64,000 bases of DNA from Alphaproteobacteria bacterium. Lineage in GTDB: Bacteria > Pseudomonadota > Alphaproteobacteria > CACIAM-22H2. This document shows positions 8,507 to 16,800 of this stretch, in pieces. Position numbers and translations under genes: made by a program. The first letter of the stretch is position 1. Each line of letters starts with the position of its first letter. The DNA lies in assembly GCA_016793165.1 (NCBI GenBank), contig JAEULA010000028.1:1-64000 (forward strand), given 5' to 3'. A model generated the notes under the pieces. It made no database searches and was not told the origin of the DNA. It worked only from the letters and a program-made list of their open reading frames with translations.

Positions 8507-9160
8507 ATGGCGGACGGCAAGGTCTCGAGCGGAAAGGTCCTCGCCCAGGTCGAGGGCAAGCGCGGCTACCGTCTCAGCTACCACCGCATGCTCGCGGCCG
8601 CCGATCCCGACCTGCTCGCGGCCTACGACTCCTTCTACGAACGCCTGACGCTGCGCCCGCGCGTGCTCGGCACGCGCGATCGCGAGCTGGTCTGGACGGC
8701 GCTGCTGGCCAGCGCGCGCGAGGCGCACGGCACGATCCACCTGAAGCGCGCCGAGGCGGCCTCGGTGTCGCGCGAACTGATCGCCGACGCGATCGCCATC
8801 GCCGCGGCCGTCGAGGCGTGGCCGGCGCTGGTCGGGTTCGGGCACGGCGCCTGGAGCGAGTGGCTCGGCCGCAGCGATGCCTGCCTGCGCTACGAGCGGA
8901 TGTTCATCGCCGGCTGCGGCGCCATCGAACCGCGGATGGCCGAGACGATGGCGATCGTCAGCCATGCGGCGCGGCGCAGCCTCGACGGCATGAAGTTCCA
9001 TCTGCCGCGGGCCTTCAAGGCGGGCGCCTCGCGCGACGCCATCGCCGAGGGGCTGAGCTACCTGCTGATGCCCTGCGGCGCGCCGGCCCTGATCGACGCC
9101 GTCGAAGCCTGGGCGAAATCGGCGTCGGAAGGCTGCTGCCCGTCGCCCTACGGCGAATAG
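8507..9160 (+). CDS. Carboxymuconolactone decarboxylase-like (AhpD-fold) protein, copy 2
   Basis: Protein of 217 residues related to the preceding gene (EGKRGYRLSYHRML near the start, then SAREAHGTIHLKRAEAASVS and MKFHLPRAFKAGAS as the two CMD-like halves). Like copy 1 it has no CxxC redox pair; a CC pair occurs only at the extreme C-terminus (EGCCPSPYGE). It starts at the ATG 4 bases after the stop of copy 1; an alternative start 27 bases earlier would overlap that gene and has no better ribosome site. Head-to-tail paralogues of this kind often sit in aromatic or sugar-lactone pathways. The substrate is unknown. Confidence 0.8.
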   Translation: MADGKVSSGKVLAQVEGKRGYRLSYHRMLAAADPDLLAAYDSFYERLTLRPRVLGTRDRELVWTALLASAREAHGTIHLKRAEAASVSRELIADAIAIAAAVEAWPALVGFGHGAWSEWLGRSDACLRYERMFIAGCGAIEPRMAETMAIVSHAARRSLDGMKFHLPRAFKAGASRDAIAEGLSYLLMPCGAPALIDAVEAWAKSASEGCCPSPYGE

Positions 9161-9185
9161 CGCGGATCCCTCCCGTCGCCCCGGC

Positions 9186-9959
9186 TCACTGGTCGAAGTC
9201 GCCCTCGCCGCGTCGCGCGAGGACGCGCTTGAGCGCCTCGAAATGTCGTTGCGCGGGGTTCGGGCCGTTGGGCACGACGCCGCCCTGCTCCAGCCCGAAG
9301 GCGACCTGCCCCTTGAGCAGCTGGACGACGTCCTGGCGCACGCGCCTGCGCGGCTGACCCGTCATGTACGCGTAGACCTGGGTCTGGCAGGCGCGCTCCA
9401 GGTAGTAGAGCCGGTCATACGCCTCGGCGATCGTGCGGCCCGCGACCATGACGCCGTGCTGCGCCATGAACAGGATCGTCTTGCCCGGCTCCATCTTCGA
9501 CGCGAGGCGCTCGCCCTCGCCCGGATCGTGCGCCAGGCCCGTGTAGTCGTCGTCGTAGCAGATCGAGGGCTGAAGGATCGCCGACATCTGGCCCATCGGC
9601 TCGAGCCGCTGGTCCTGCAGCATCGTCAGTGCGGTCGCGAACGGCATGTGCGTGTGCAGGAGGCACGCCGCATCGGATTTCAGCCGGTGGATCGGCGCGT
9701 GGATGCACCACGCGGTCAGCTCGATCTCGCCGTCGCCCTCGACCACCTTGCCGGTGTAGTCGCAGACGAGGAAATCGCTCGCCTTCACCTCGGACCAATG
9801 CAGGCCGTAGGGCATCGCCAGGAACAGCCCCGGCCGGTCGGGCACGTTGAGCGTGAAGTGGTTGCAGATCCCCTCGTTGAGGCCGTGCATCACGGCCATG
9901 CGGTGGGCCGCGGCGAGATCGATGCGCGCCTGGCGCTCCGCGTGCGACATCCCGGTCAC
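9186..9959 (-). CDS. Class II aldolase/adducin-family protein
   Basis: Zn-dependent class II aldolase fold of 257 residues (fuculose-phosphate aldolase / ribulose-phosphate epimerase relatives). Metal-binding His residues are visible in LLHTHMP (about 102) and AQHGVMVAG (about 167), with EGICNHFTLN as the substrate loop opening. The start is taken as GTG at 9959, with AGGG five bases upstream; an ATG three codons later is possible. It is the last gene of the TRAP operon, so it probably splits or epimerises a hydroxy-acid brought in by that transporter. Adducin-like members without aldolase activity also exist, so the reaction is unproven. Confidence 0.88.
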   Translation of the reverse strand: MTGMSHAERQARIDLAAAHRMAVMHGLNEGICNHFTLNVPDRPGLFLAMPYGLHWSEVKASDFLVCDYTGKVVEGDGEIELTAWCIHAPIHRLKSDAACLLHTHMPFATALTMLQDQRLEPMGQMSAILQPSICYDDDYTGLAHDPGEGERLASKMEPGKTILFMAQHGVMVAGRTIAEAYDRLYYLERACQTQVYAYMTGQPRRRVRQDVVQLLKGQVAFGLEQGGVVPNGPNPAQRHFEALKRVLARRGEGDFDQ

Positions 9960-9986
9960 GAACGCCCTGCTCCCGTCCCGTTCACG

Positions 9987-10274
9987 TCAAAGCGGGCCGC
10001 GCGCGGCCTGCTGGCCGAGGAGGTTGTCGAGCAGGTGCGACACGAACGCGTCGCGATCCGCCTGCGTCGCCTGGGCCTGCTCCGGCGTCGGCTTCCAGGA
10101 ATCGAGCGCGCCGGGTGCGAGGGCGCCCTGCTCGACGAGCCGCGCCTCGAGCACGCGGACGCGATCGCGCAGCACGTAGACCTCGCCCGCGAGCGCCATC
10201 ACCACGCCCATGATCCGGTCGATCGCCGGATCGGCGAAATAGGTCTGCTCGGGTCGTCCCCTCAACTCGCTCAT
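9987..10274 (-). CDS. Small conserved-looking protein with coiled coil, TRAP operon
   Basis: Acidic protein of 95 residues without signal peptide or membrane segment. Residues about 15-50 (IMGVVMALAGEVYVLRDRVR, then VLEARL) form an amphipathic, heptad-like helix. It is followed by a Trp/Pro turn (DSWKPTPEQ) and a second helix ending LLDNLLGQ. I do not recognise a family. It lies between the TRAP binding-protein and aldolase genes, 27 bases before the latter, and a stem-loop separates it from the former. Its place suggests an accessory or assembly factor for the aldolase or transporter; that is inference. Confidence 0.65.
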   Translation of the reverse strand: MSELRGRPEQTYFADPAIDRIMGVVMALAGEVYVLRDRVRVLEARLVEQGALAPGALDSWKPTPEQAQATQADRDAFVSHLLDNLLGQQAARGPL

Positions 10275-10300
10275 GTCGTCTCCCGCGTCGCAAGAACAGC

Positions 10301-10327
10301 GGGGCGGAGCCGTCGCGGCCCCGCCCC
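10301..10327 (-). promoter_or_regulatory. Stem-loop after the TRAP binding-protein gene
   Basis: GGGGCGG at 10301-10307 pairs with CCGCCCC at 10321-10327; an inner CCG/CGG pair adds to the stem. It starts 8 bases past the binding-protein stop (10336) and no T-run follows. This matches the placement of stem-loops after other receptor genes in the window. Confidence 0.55.
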
Positions 10328-10335
10328 GATCCGCA

Positions 10336-11322
10336 TCAGAGCTTCTGGATCGCGTCCCAGCTGCCCGGGCCGTACACCTCGTCCGCGAGGCGGCGGTTGA
10401 GCGGCTCCATCTGCTTCACCAGGCCGGCCTGGTCCAGCGTCGCCACCGAATCCGCGCCGTTGAACTGCTTCCACGTCGCCAGGTCGGTGTCGATCGCCGC
10501 GTTGCCGGCGCCGTAGTAGTCGGAGGCCTCGATCTCGTCGAAGGTCTTCAGCACGATGTCGCGCTGCTCGGCGGACATGCGGTTCCACGCGCGCGTGGCG
10601 ATCGCGATCTTGTCCAGGCCCTCGCCGAAGCGGTTGGTGAACACGTACTTGCTGACCTCGTAGAACTTGCCGGCGACCGACGGGTTCAGCGCCGAGACGA
10701 ATCCGTCGACCGTGCCGCTCTGCAGCGCGGTGTAGATCTCGTTGAACGCGATCGGCGTCGGATTGGCGCCGAGGTGCTTGAGCGCCTCGACGACGCCCTC
10801 GATCTGCGGGGCGCGCAGCTTCATGCCCTTGATCTCGTCGATCGACGAGATCTTCTTCTTGGTCGACAGCACCCAGGGGCCGAGGCGGCCGACGCCGAGC
10901 AGGCGCGCCTGGTAGCGCTTCTCGAGCACCGCCGAGGCCTTCTCGCCGATCGCGCTCTTGATCACGCGCTTGGCGTGCTCGCCGTCCTTGAAGAAGCCGG
11001 GCGCGTAGAAGATGTCGAACTCGCGCGTCCCGGTGTAGGCGCCGTTGTAGACGTCGAGCGTGCCCAGCGACATGCCCTCGAGCAGACGCTGCTCGCCGCC
11101 GAGCGTGCCCGCGAAGATCTGGGTCTTGATCGCGCCGTTGGTGCGCTTCTCGACCGCCTCGAAGAGGGCGATGTTGAACTTGTTGGAGATCGTCGTCGGC
11201 CCGCCGGCATTGCCGAGCTTGAGGTCGAGGCGCGCCTGCGCCGAAGCGGGAAGCGAGCCGAGCGCCGCCGACGCCCCGAGGGTCGCCAGGGCGGTCCGTC
11301 GCGAAATTCCAGTCGTCGTCAT
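10336..11322 (-). CDS. TRAP transporter solute-binding protein, DctP family
   Basis: Periplasmic receptor of 328 residues. The start is the ATG at 11322, with AGGAG nine bases upstream; a TTG nine bases earlier is less likely. The signal sequence carries a Tat-like SRRTALATLG and a cleavage site near ASAQA. The mature protein shows the DctP fold: the substrate-carboxylate region near IKGMKLRAPQ (Arg in the KLR motif), then FNEIYTALQSGTVDGF, the standard ligand-orienting block. It delivers an organic acid to the DctQM permease encoded just upstream. A stem-loop follows the gene. The ligand is probably a hydroxy- or keto-acid, judged by the linked aldolase. Confidence 0.95.
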   Translation of the reverse strand: MTTTGISRRTALATLGASAALGSLPASAQARLDLKLGNAGGPTTISNKFNIALFEAVEKRTNGAIKTQIFAGTLGGEQRLLEGMSLGTLDVYNGAYTGTREFDIFYAPGFFKDGEHAKRVIKSAIGEKASAVLEKRYQARLLGVGRLGPWVLSTKKKISSIDEIKGMKLRAPQIEGVVEALKHLGANPTPIAFNEIYTALQSGTVDGFVSALNPSVAGKFYEVSKYVFTNRFGEGLDKIAIATRAWNRMSAEQRDIVLKTFDEIEASDYYGAGNAAIDTDLATWKQFNGADSVATLDQAGLVKQMEPLNRRLADEVYGPGSWDAIQKL

Positions 11323-11380
11323 GGTGAGCAACTCCTCTGCAGGATGGGTGTCGGGTCGGTTCGAGCGCAGCGCCGCCGCG

Positions 11381-12673
11381 TCAGTCCATGATCAGGCGGG
11401 GCAGCCAAAGTGACAAGTCGGGAACGTAGGTCACGACCAGCAGGACGACCGCCAGGACCGCGAAATACGGCACCATGTCGCGGAAGATGACCATCGGGTC
11501 GATCCGGGCGATCACGCCGACGACGTTGAGGATCAGGCCGACGGGCGGCGACACGAGCCCGAGGATGACGTTGATGACGAAGATGACCGCGAGGTGGATC
11601 GGATCGACGCCCATGCCCTGGAACAGCGGGAAGACGATCGGTCCGAGCACGAGCATCAGCGGCAGCGGTTCCATGAACGTCCCCAGCACGAGCAGCAGGA
11701 TGTTGAACACCAGCAGCAGCACGTGGACGTTGGTCGATACCGCCAGCATGCCGGCGGTCAGGATCTCGCCGAAATGCTCGAGCACGGCGAGGGCCGAGAA
11801 GATCTGCGCCATGCCGACGGTCAGCATGATGATTGCGCTGACGAGCGCGGCGCGGGCGGCGCAATCGATCACCGAGCGCAGGCTGAGCGTGCGGAAGGCG
11901 GCGAAGCCGAGCAGCATGACGTAGGCGACGAGGACCGCCGCCGCCTCGGTCGGGGTCGCGATCCCCGCGGCCATGATGCGCACCACGATCATCGGCGCCG
12001 CGAGGGGCAGGATCGCCGCGAACAGCGCCGCCCAGCGCTCGCTCCAGCCCAGCTTCGGCTCGACCGGGTAGCCGCGGCGGCTCGACAACCACCAGGTCAG
12101 CGCGAACATCGCGCAGGACATCAGGATCCCGGGGATGACGCCGGCCAGGAACAGGCGCCCGACCGAGAGATTCATCAGCGCGCCGATCAGCACGAAGGAG
12201 ATCGACGGCGGGATGATCGGCCCGACCGTCGAGGCCGCGGCGATCACCGCGCACGAGAACCCGACCGGATAGCCCTTCTCGCGCATCCGCGGGATCAGCA
12301 CCGCGCCGGTCGCGGCGGCGTCGGCGATCGCCGATCCCGAGATCCCGGCCATGATGAAGTTCGCGACGACGCCCACGTTGGCAAGGCCGCCGCGGATATG
12401 GCCGACGAACGCCGAGGCCACGCGCACGAGGCGCTGGGTCACGCCGCTCTCGGTCATGAGCTCGCCCGCGAACAGGAACAGCGGGATCGCGAGCAGCGAG
12501 AAGGAATCGACGCCGTCGAGGAAGTAGTGCGAGAAGATGCGCAGGCTGGCGCCCGCATCCATGTAGTCCGCGAGCAGGAGATAGGCGAGGCAGGCCATGC
12601 CGATCGCCCAGGCGACCTCCATGCCCAGCGCGATGAACAGCAGCAGCAGGACGATCAGGGCGGCGAGGAGCAT
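11381..12673 (-). CDS. TRAP transporter large permease, DctM family
   Basis: Integral membrane protein of 430 residues with about 12-13 hydrophobic segments, the normal size for DctM. Family signatures are visible: IPLFLFAGELM, FIMAGISGSAIADAAATG (sodium-binding hairpin), ASTVGPIIPPSI in the first half, and the repeat-related GTFMEPLPLMLVLGPIVFP and GLVSPPVGLILNV in the second. It uses the sodium gradient to move the substrate released by DctP. It starts 9 bases after the small permease stop and is followed by 58 bases and the receptor gene. Confidence 0.96.
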   Translation of the reverse strand: MLLAALIVLLLLFIALGMEVAWAIGMACLAYLLLADYMDAGASLRIFSHYFLDGVDSFSLLAIPLFLFAGELMTESGVTQRLVRVASAFVGHIRGGLANVGVVANFIMAGISGSAIADAAATGAVLIPRMREKGYPVGFSCAVIAAASTVGPIIPPSISFVLIGALMNLSVGRLFLAGVIPGILMSCAMFALTWWLSSRRGYPVEPKLGWSERWAALFAAILPLAAPMIVVRIMAAGIATPTEAAAVLVAYVMLLGFAAFRTLSLRSVIDCAARAALVSAIIMLTVGMAQIFSALAVLEHFGEILTAGMLAVSTNVHVLLLVFNILLLVLGTFMEPLPLMLVLGPIVFPLFQGMGVDPIHLAVIFVINVILGLVSPPVGLILNVVGVIARIDPMVIFRDMVPYFAVLAVVLLVVTYVPDLSLWLPRLIMD

Positions 12674-12682
12674 GGCGCGCGC

Positions 12683-13213
12683 TCAGCCCATGCCCGCGCC
12701 GGACATGTTCGCCCCGGAGGGATCCTTGCCCGTGCGGAAGGCCTGGACCACGTCGGCGAACTGGCGCGCCTGGTAGAGGAACGCCAGCACGCATCCGATG
12801 AGGATCGGCCAGACCAGGATCGATTCGGCCCAGCCGGTCGACAGCATCCGCTGCGTCGCCTTGAGCTCGAGGATCGGCAGGGTCTGCCAGAACAGCAGCG
12901 CGATCATCCCGAGCACGAGAATGTGCATCGACGATTCGACCGCGAGGCGCAGCCCGCGCGGCAGCATGTCGGTGAAGGTCGTGACCCGGATGTTCAGCCC
13001 GAGCTTGATCGCGAAGCCGAGGACCAGCATCACCATCCACACGAACAGCGTGCGCGGCACGTCTTCGGACCAGATCGGCGGGCGGTTGAAGAAATAGCGG
13101 GCGACCACCGCGTAGAGCATCGCGCCGGTCATCACCAGCATCAGCCCGGCGGCCAGGTACCAGAAGACATGGTCGATGAGAGTCTTGGGTCGGAGGCCAC
13201 CGTCGTCGGACAT
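12683..13213 (-). CDS. TRAP transporter small permease, DctQ family
   Basis: Membrane protein of 176 residues with four predicted helices, the family norm; the second contains the conserved FNRPPIWSEDVPRTLFVW block that contacts DctM. It is the first gene of the TRAP operon. The ATG at 13213 is chosen; GTG codons at 13222 and 13231 would add three or six residues and cannot be excluded. A set of palindromes at 13301-13319, about 90 bases upstream, may be the operator of this operon. Confidence 0.92.
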   Translation of the reverse strand: MSDDGGLRPKTLIDHVFWYLAAGLMLVMTGAMLYAVVARYFFNRPPIWSEDVPRTLFVWMVMLVLGFAIKLGLNIRVTTFTDMLPRGLRLAVESSMHILVLGMIALLFWQTLPILELKATQRMLSTGWAESILVWPILIGCVLAFLYQARQFADVVQAFRTGKDPSGANMSGAGMG

Positions 13214-13300
13214 CGCGCTCACTCGGTTCACCCGGCACCGTCAGGGTCGCCGTCCGCGGCGGCGCTCCGGTGCGGGGCGGCGATATTGGCGACGGGCCCC

Positions 13301-13319
13301 GTTGCTGGCAACCGTTGCC
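13301..13319. promoter_or_regulatory. Overlapping palindromes upstream of TRAP operon
   Basis: GTTGC-TG-GCAAC (13301-13312) overlaps GGCAAC-C-GTTGCC (13307-13319); both are perfect inverted repeats sharing the middle half-site. The site lies in the 186-base divergent region between dctQ and the small plus-strand gene. It looks like a LacI/GntR-style operator, but no regulator gene is adjacent. Confidence 0.5.
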
Positions 13320-13399
13320 GCACCCCCGGCGATGCACGGCACGGCGACGGACCGCGTCCTCGCGTTGCACCGCGCGAACGATACTGCCAATGTCGTTCC

Positions 13400-13786
13400 G
13401 TGAACGCGAACGCCGCCTCCCGCCTGCCCAAGGATCCGACCTGGCTCGACCGCTACGAGCTCGTCGCCGAGGTCACCTCCGCCATCCATTGCGCCAACTT
13501 CATCACGACGGGCCAGAACTTCGTGTTCGACCTGCGCGGCCTGCTCAAGGCCGAGAAGAGCACGGGCAAGCTGTGCCTGGGCATCCTCGCCCGCCTGCAG
13601 CCCGCCCTGGTGATGGCGATGGACCGCGCGGCCGACGGCCTGCACCCGGTCAGCCCGCGCTGGAACAGCTTCGACTGCTACGACACCGGCATCGACCACG
13701 GCGGCATGGGCAAGGTCACCGTGACCATGCATCTGCGCGACGCCGCGACGCTCGCGCGCGTCGAGGACGCCGCCAAAGGCGCCTGA
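13400..13786 (+). CDS. Small protein resembling the TIGR04076 family, copy 1
   Basis: Cytoplasmic protein of 128 residues. It shares with the gene at 17466-18008 an EVTS strand, a central VFDLRG / VFDMRH strand, PEKS-type turn (AEKS here), then LC...L.P......DRAA.GL.PV and a C/CLDTG segment. The order Cys, GQxF strand, LC, second Cys with Asp resembles the uncharacterised TIGR04076 family, but the match is by eye. The start is GTG at 13400, chosen because no ATG fits and the reading frame upstream runs through GC-rich non-coding sequence. It is divergent from the TRAP operon and 64 bases ahead of the large membrane protein. No function is known. Confidence 0.65.
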   Translation: MNANAASRLPKDPTWLDRYELVAEVTSAIHCANFITTGQNFVFDLRGLLKAEKSTGKLCLGILARLQPALVMAMDRAADGLHPVSPRWNSFDCYDTGIDHGGMGKVTVTMHLRDAATLARVEDAAKGA

Positions 13787-13850
13787 TCCCTCCGATCTCT
13801 TGCGTTTTCGGGTCGCGCGGGCGAGTGAGGGGGCCATCTCGCGCTCCCCG

Positions 13851-16800
13851 ATGACCGATCCCGATTCCCGTCCCGGCCACGCGGTCCCGCGCCCCCTGCG
13901 CTGGGGCCGCATCGCGTGGGCCTACGCGATCGCGATCGTCTACGTGAGCACGGTCCTCGGCCCGTCGGGATTGAACTTCGTCGCGCGCGATCCGCTCGAG
14001 GCCCTCCACGCCTTCGTCACGATGCCGTACTACGACCACGGGTCGGACCAGCGGCAGGACTGGATGGCGAACCTGCTGATGTTCGCCGTCCTCGGATTCC
14101 TGCTGGCGGCGGCGCGCACCGGCGCGCGGCCGACGCGCGCCGGCCGGCTGGTCGGCGCCTTCCTGCTCGCGGTCGTCTTCCTGCTGGCCGTCAAGTACGC
14201 GCAGCTCTTCTTCCCGCCGCGCACCGTGAGCATCAACTACGTGCTCGCCCAGACGCTCGGCGCCTCACTGGGGATCGCGGCCTTCGCGCTGCTGCGCCGG
14301 AGGGTCGAGGCCTTCCTGCACGCGATCGCGGTCGGCGGCCGCCGGCTGCTGCTGGCCCTGCTCGCGATCTACACGGCGGCGCTGCTGCTGTTCATGCTGT
14401 TCCCGTTCGACTTCACGCTCAGCGCCGGCGACCTCGCGGAGCGGATCGCCGCGCTGCCCGCGGTCGTCACGGGCTGGCCCGGCGAGGGCCGCGGCACGCT
14501 GATGATGGTCGTGCTGTCGCTCGCGAGCATCGCGGTCGCCGTGCCGTTCGGCGCCTGGCTGCGCTTGGCGTGGCCGCATCGCGGCACCGCGCGCCTCTTC
14601 ACGACCGGCGTGACGACGATCGCCGGCGTGATGGCGCTGGCGCTGTTCGTGCTCAGCGCCGGCCCGAAATTCACGACCCTCGGGCTGCGCGCGATCGGGC
14701 TCGCGCTCGGCCTCGGCCTCGGCCGCTGGCTCGAGGCCGGCCGCGCCGCTCGGCTGCTGCCGATCCTGCGCGCGAGCGTCCCGGTCCTGGCGATCGGCTA
14801 CCTGGTGGCCCTGGCGCATACGAAGGGCGTCGCGACGACGACGTTCCTGCCGTTCGACGCCCTGGTCGCGAAGCTCAACGTCCCCGGCATGACGCCGCTC
14901 TGGCATCACTACATCGTGTCGAAGAGCCAGGCCGCGCAGAGCGTGCTGGTCCATCTCGTGCTGTTCGCGCCCGTGGGCGCGATGGTCTGGCTGGTCGCCG
15001 GCGCCGGGCGCGGCGCGGCCTGGTTCGCGGGGCTCACCGCCTTCGCCCTCGGCGTTGCGGTCGAGGTCGCGCGCGGTCTGCAGCCCGAGCTGACGCCCGA
15101 CTTCACCAACGCGCTGTTCGCCGTTTTCGCCGCCGTCGCGACCCTGCGGTTGGCGCCCATGCTCTGGGCGATGCTGCTGGATCTCGAGCGCGCGCCGGCG
15201 TTCGACGACCGCCGGGCGGCCGCGGCCGAAGCCGCCGCCCGCCGCGGCGCGGCCGAGACGGCGGCACGGCGCGGCGGCGACACGATCGCCGGGGCCGCGC
15301 GCGACGAACCTTCGCCGCGATCCGGGGCGGCGCGCGAGACGATGCCGCTGCACGACGATCGGCCGGCGTCGCATGACGCCGTCGACGAGGCGCCAGCAAC
15401 GGTCGAGGCAAGCGCGGCCCCTGCCCCGGAGACCGCCGTCGCGCGTCCGGACCGCCGTCCGTCCGTCTCCCACTGGATCCTCGCCGCCCTCGCCGCGGCG
15501 ATCGCCGTCGCGCTGATCGTCGCCTATCCGCTGTCGCGGCCGGCGCTCGCGGCCGCCGCCTTCGCCACCGCGCTCGCGCTCTGGCTGCGCCCCGCGGCCT
15601 GGCCGATTCTCGTCCCGGCGCTGCTCTGCTCCGTCGACCTGATGCCGTGGAGCGGATGGGTCTATGCCGGCGAGAGCGACGTGCTGTTCGCCAGCGCGCT
15701 CGCGGCGATGGCCGTGCGCCGCCCGCCGGCACTGCGCGACCTGCGCCTGCCCCGCATCGTCGCGCTCGCCATCGGCGCCGTCGTCGCGACGACGGCGATC
15801 GGCCTCGCGATCGGCCTCGCCTCGGAGTCCGCGGTGTTCGCCCACACGGCGAACCCCTACCTGCATCCCCGCAACGCGTGGCGCGTGAGCAAGGGGCTCC
15901 TCATGGCGCTGGCGCTGCTGCCGTTCCTGCGCACCGACTGGCGGCGCGATCCGCGCACGCCCGCGCGCCTCGCGGCGGGATTCACGCTGGCCCTCGCCCT
16001 CACGGCGGCGCTCGCGATCGTCGAGCGCCTGATGTTCGTCGACCCGCTCGACGTCGTGACCGAGTACCGCGTCGTCGGCCCCTTCACCGCCATGCATCTC
16101 GGCGGCAGCCAGATCGCCGTGTTCCTCGTGCTCGCGCTGCCGTTCGCGATCGCCCATCTGCTGCGCAGTCGCGGCGCCGCGGCCGCCGCGATCGCGACGG
16201 CCGTCGCCCTCGGCTTCTTCGCGCTGGCTGCGACCTACACGCGCGCGGCCTACGCCTCGATCCTGCTCGGCCTCGTGGCGCTGGCCGCGGCGACCGCGAT
16301 CGCCCGGCGCGCCGCGCGCGGCGACGCGACCGTCGCGGCGGCAGGGAGGCGCCTGACCTCCGGCGCGGTGGCGGCGCTCTTCGCGCTCCTCATCGGCGGC
16401 GCCCTGCTCGGCCTCGCCGGCGCCGGCCACATGGCCGAGCGCCTGAAGACCTCGGGCGGCGACCTCGCCCTGCGCCTCGCCAACTGGCGCGACGGGCTCG
16501 CGATGCGCGACCCGGGGCTCATGACGACGCTGTTCGGCATGGGCGCGGGAACCTTCCCGCGCATCAACGCGGCGCGCGGCGCACCGGCGGTCGCGCCGAC
16601 CGACTACTGGCTGTCGATCCAGGACGCGCGGCCCGCGCTCTCGATCCGCTCCGGAGCGACCCTTTATTTCGGCCAGAAGATCCCGCTGCGGGTCGATCGC
16701 GATCACCGGATGTCGCTGCGGCTGCGCGCACCCGACGGACCCGTCGGCCTGCAGGTATCGCTGTGCGAGAAGCTCGTCCTCTATTCGACCAACTGCAGCA

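Noticed and set aside
7795..9160. AhpD-type peroxidase function for the two CMD-like genes
   Set aside because: Neither has the CxxC pair needed for that chemistry.
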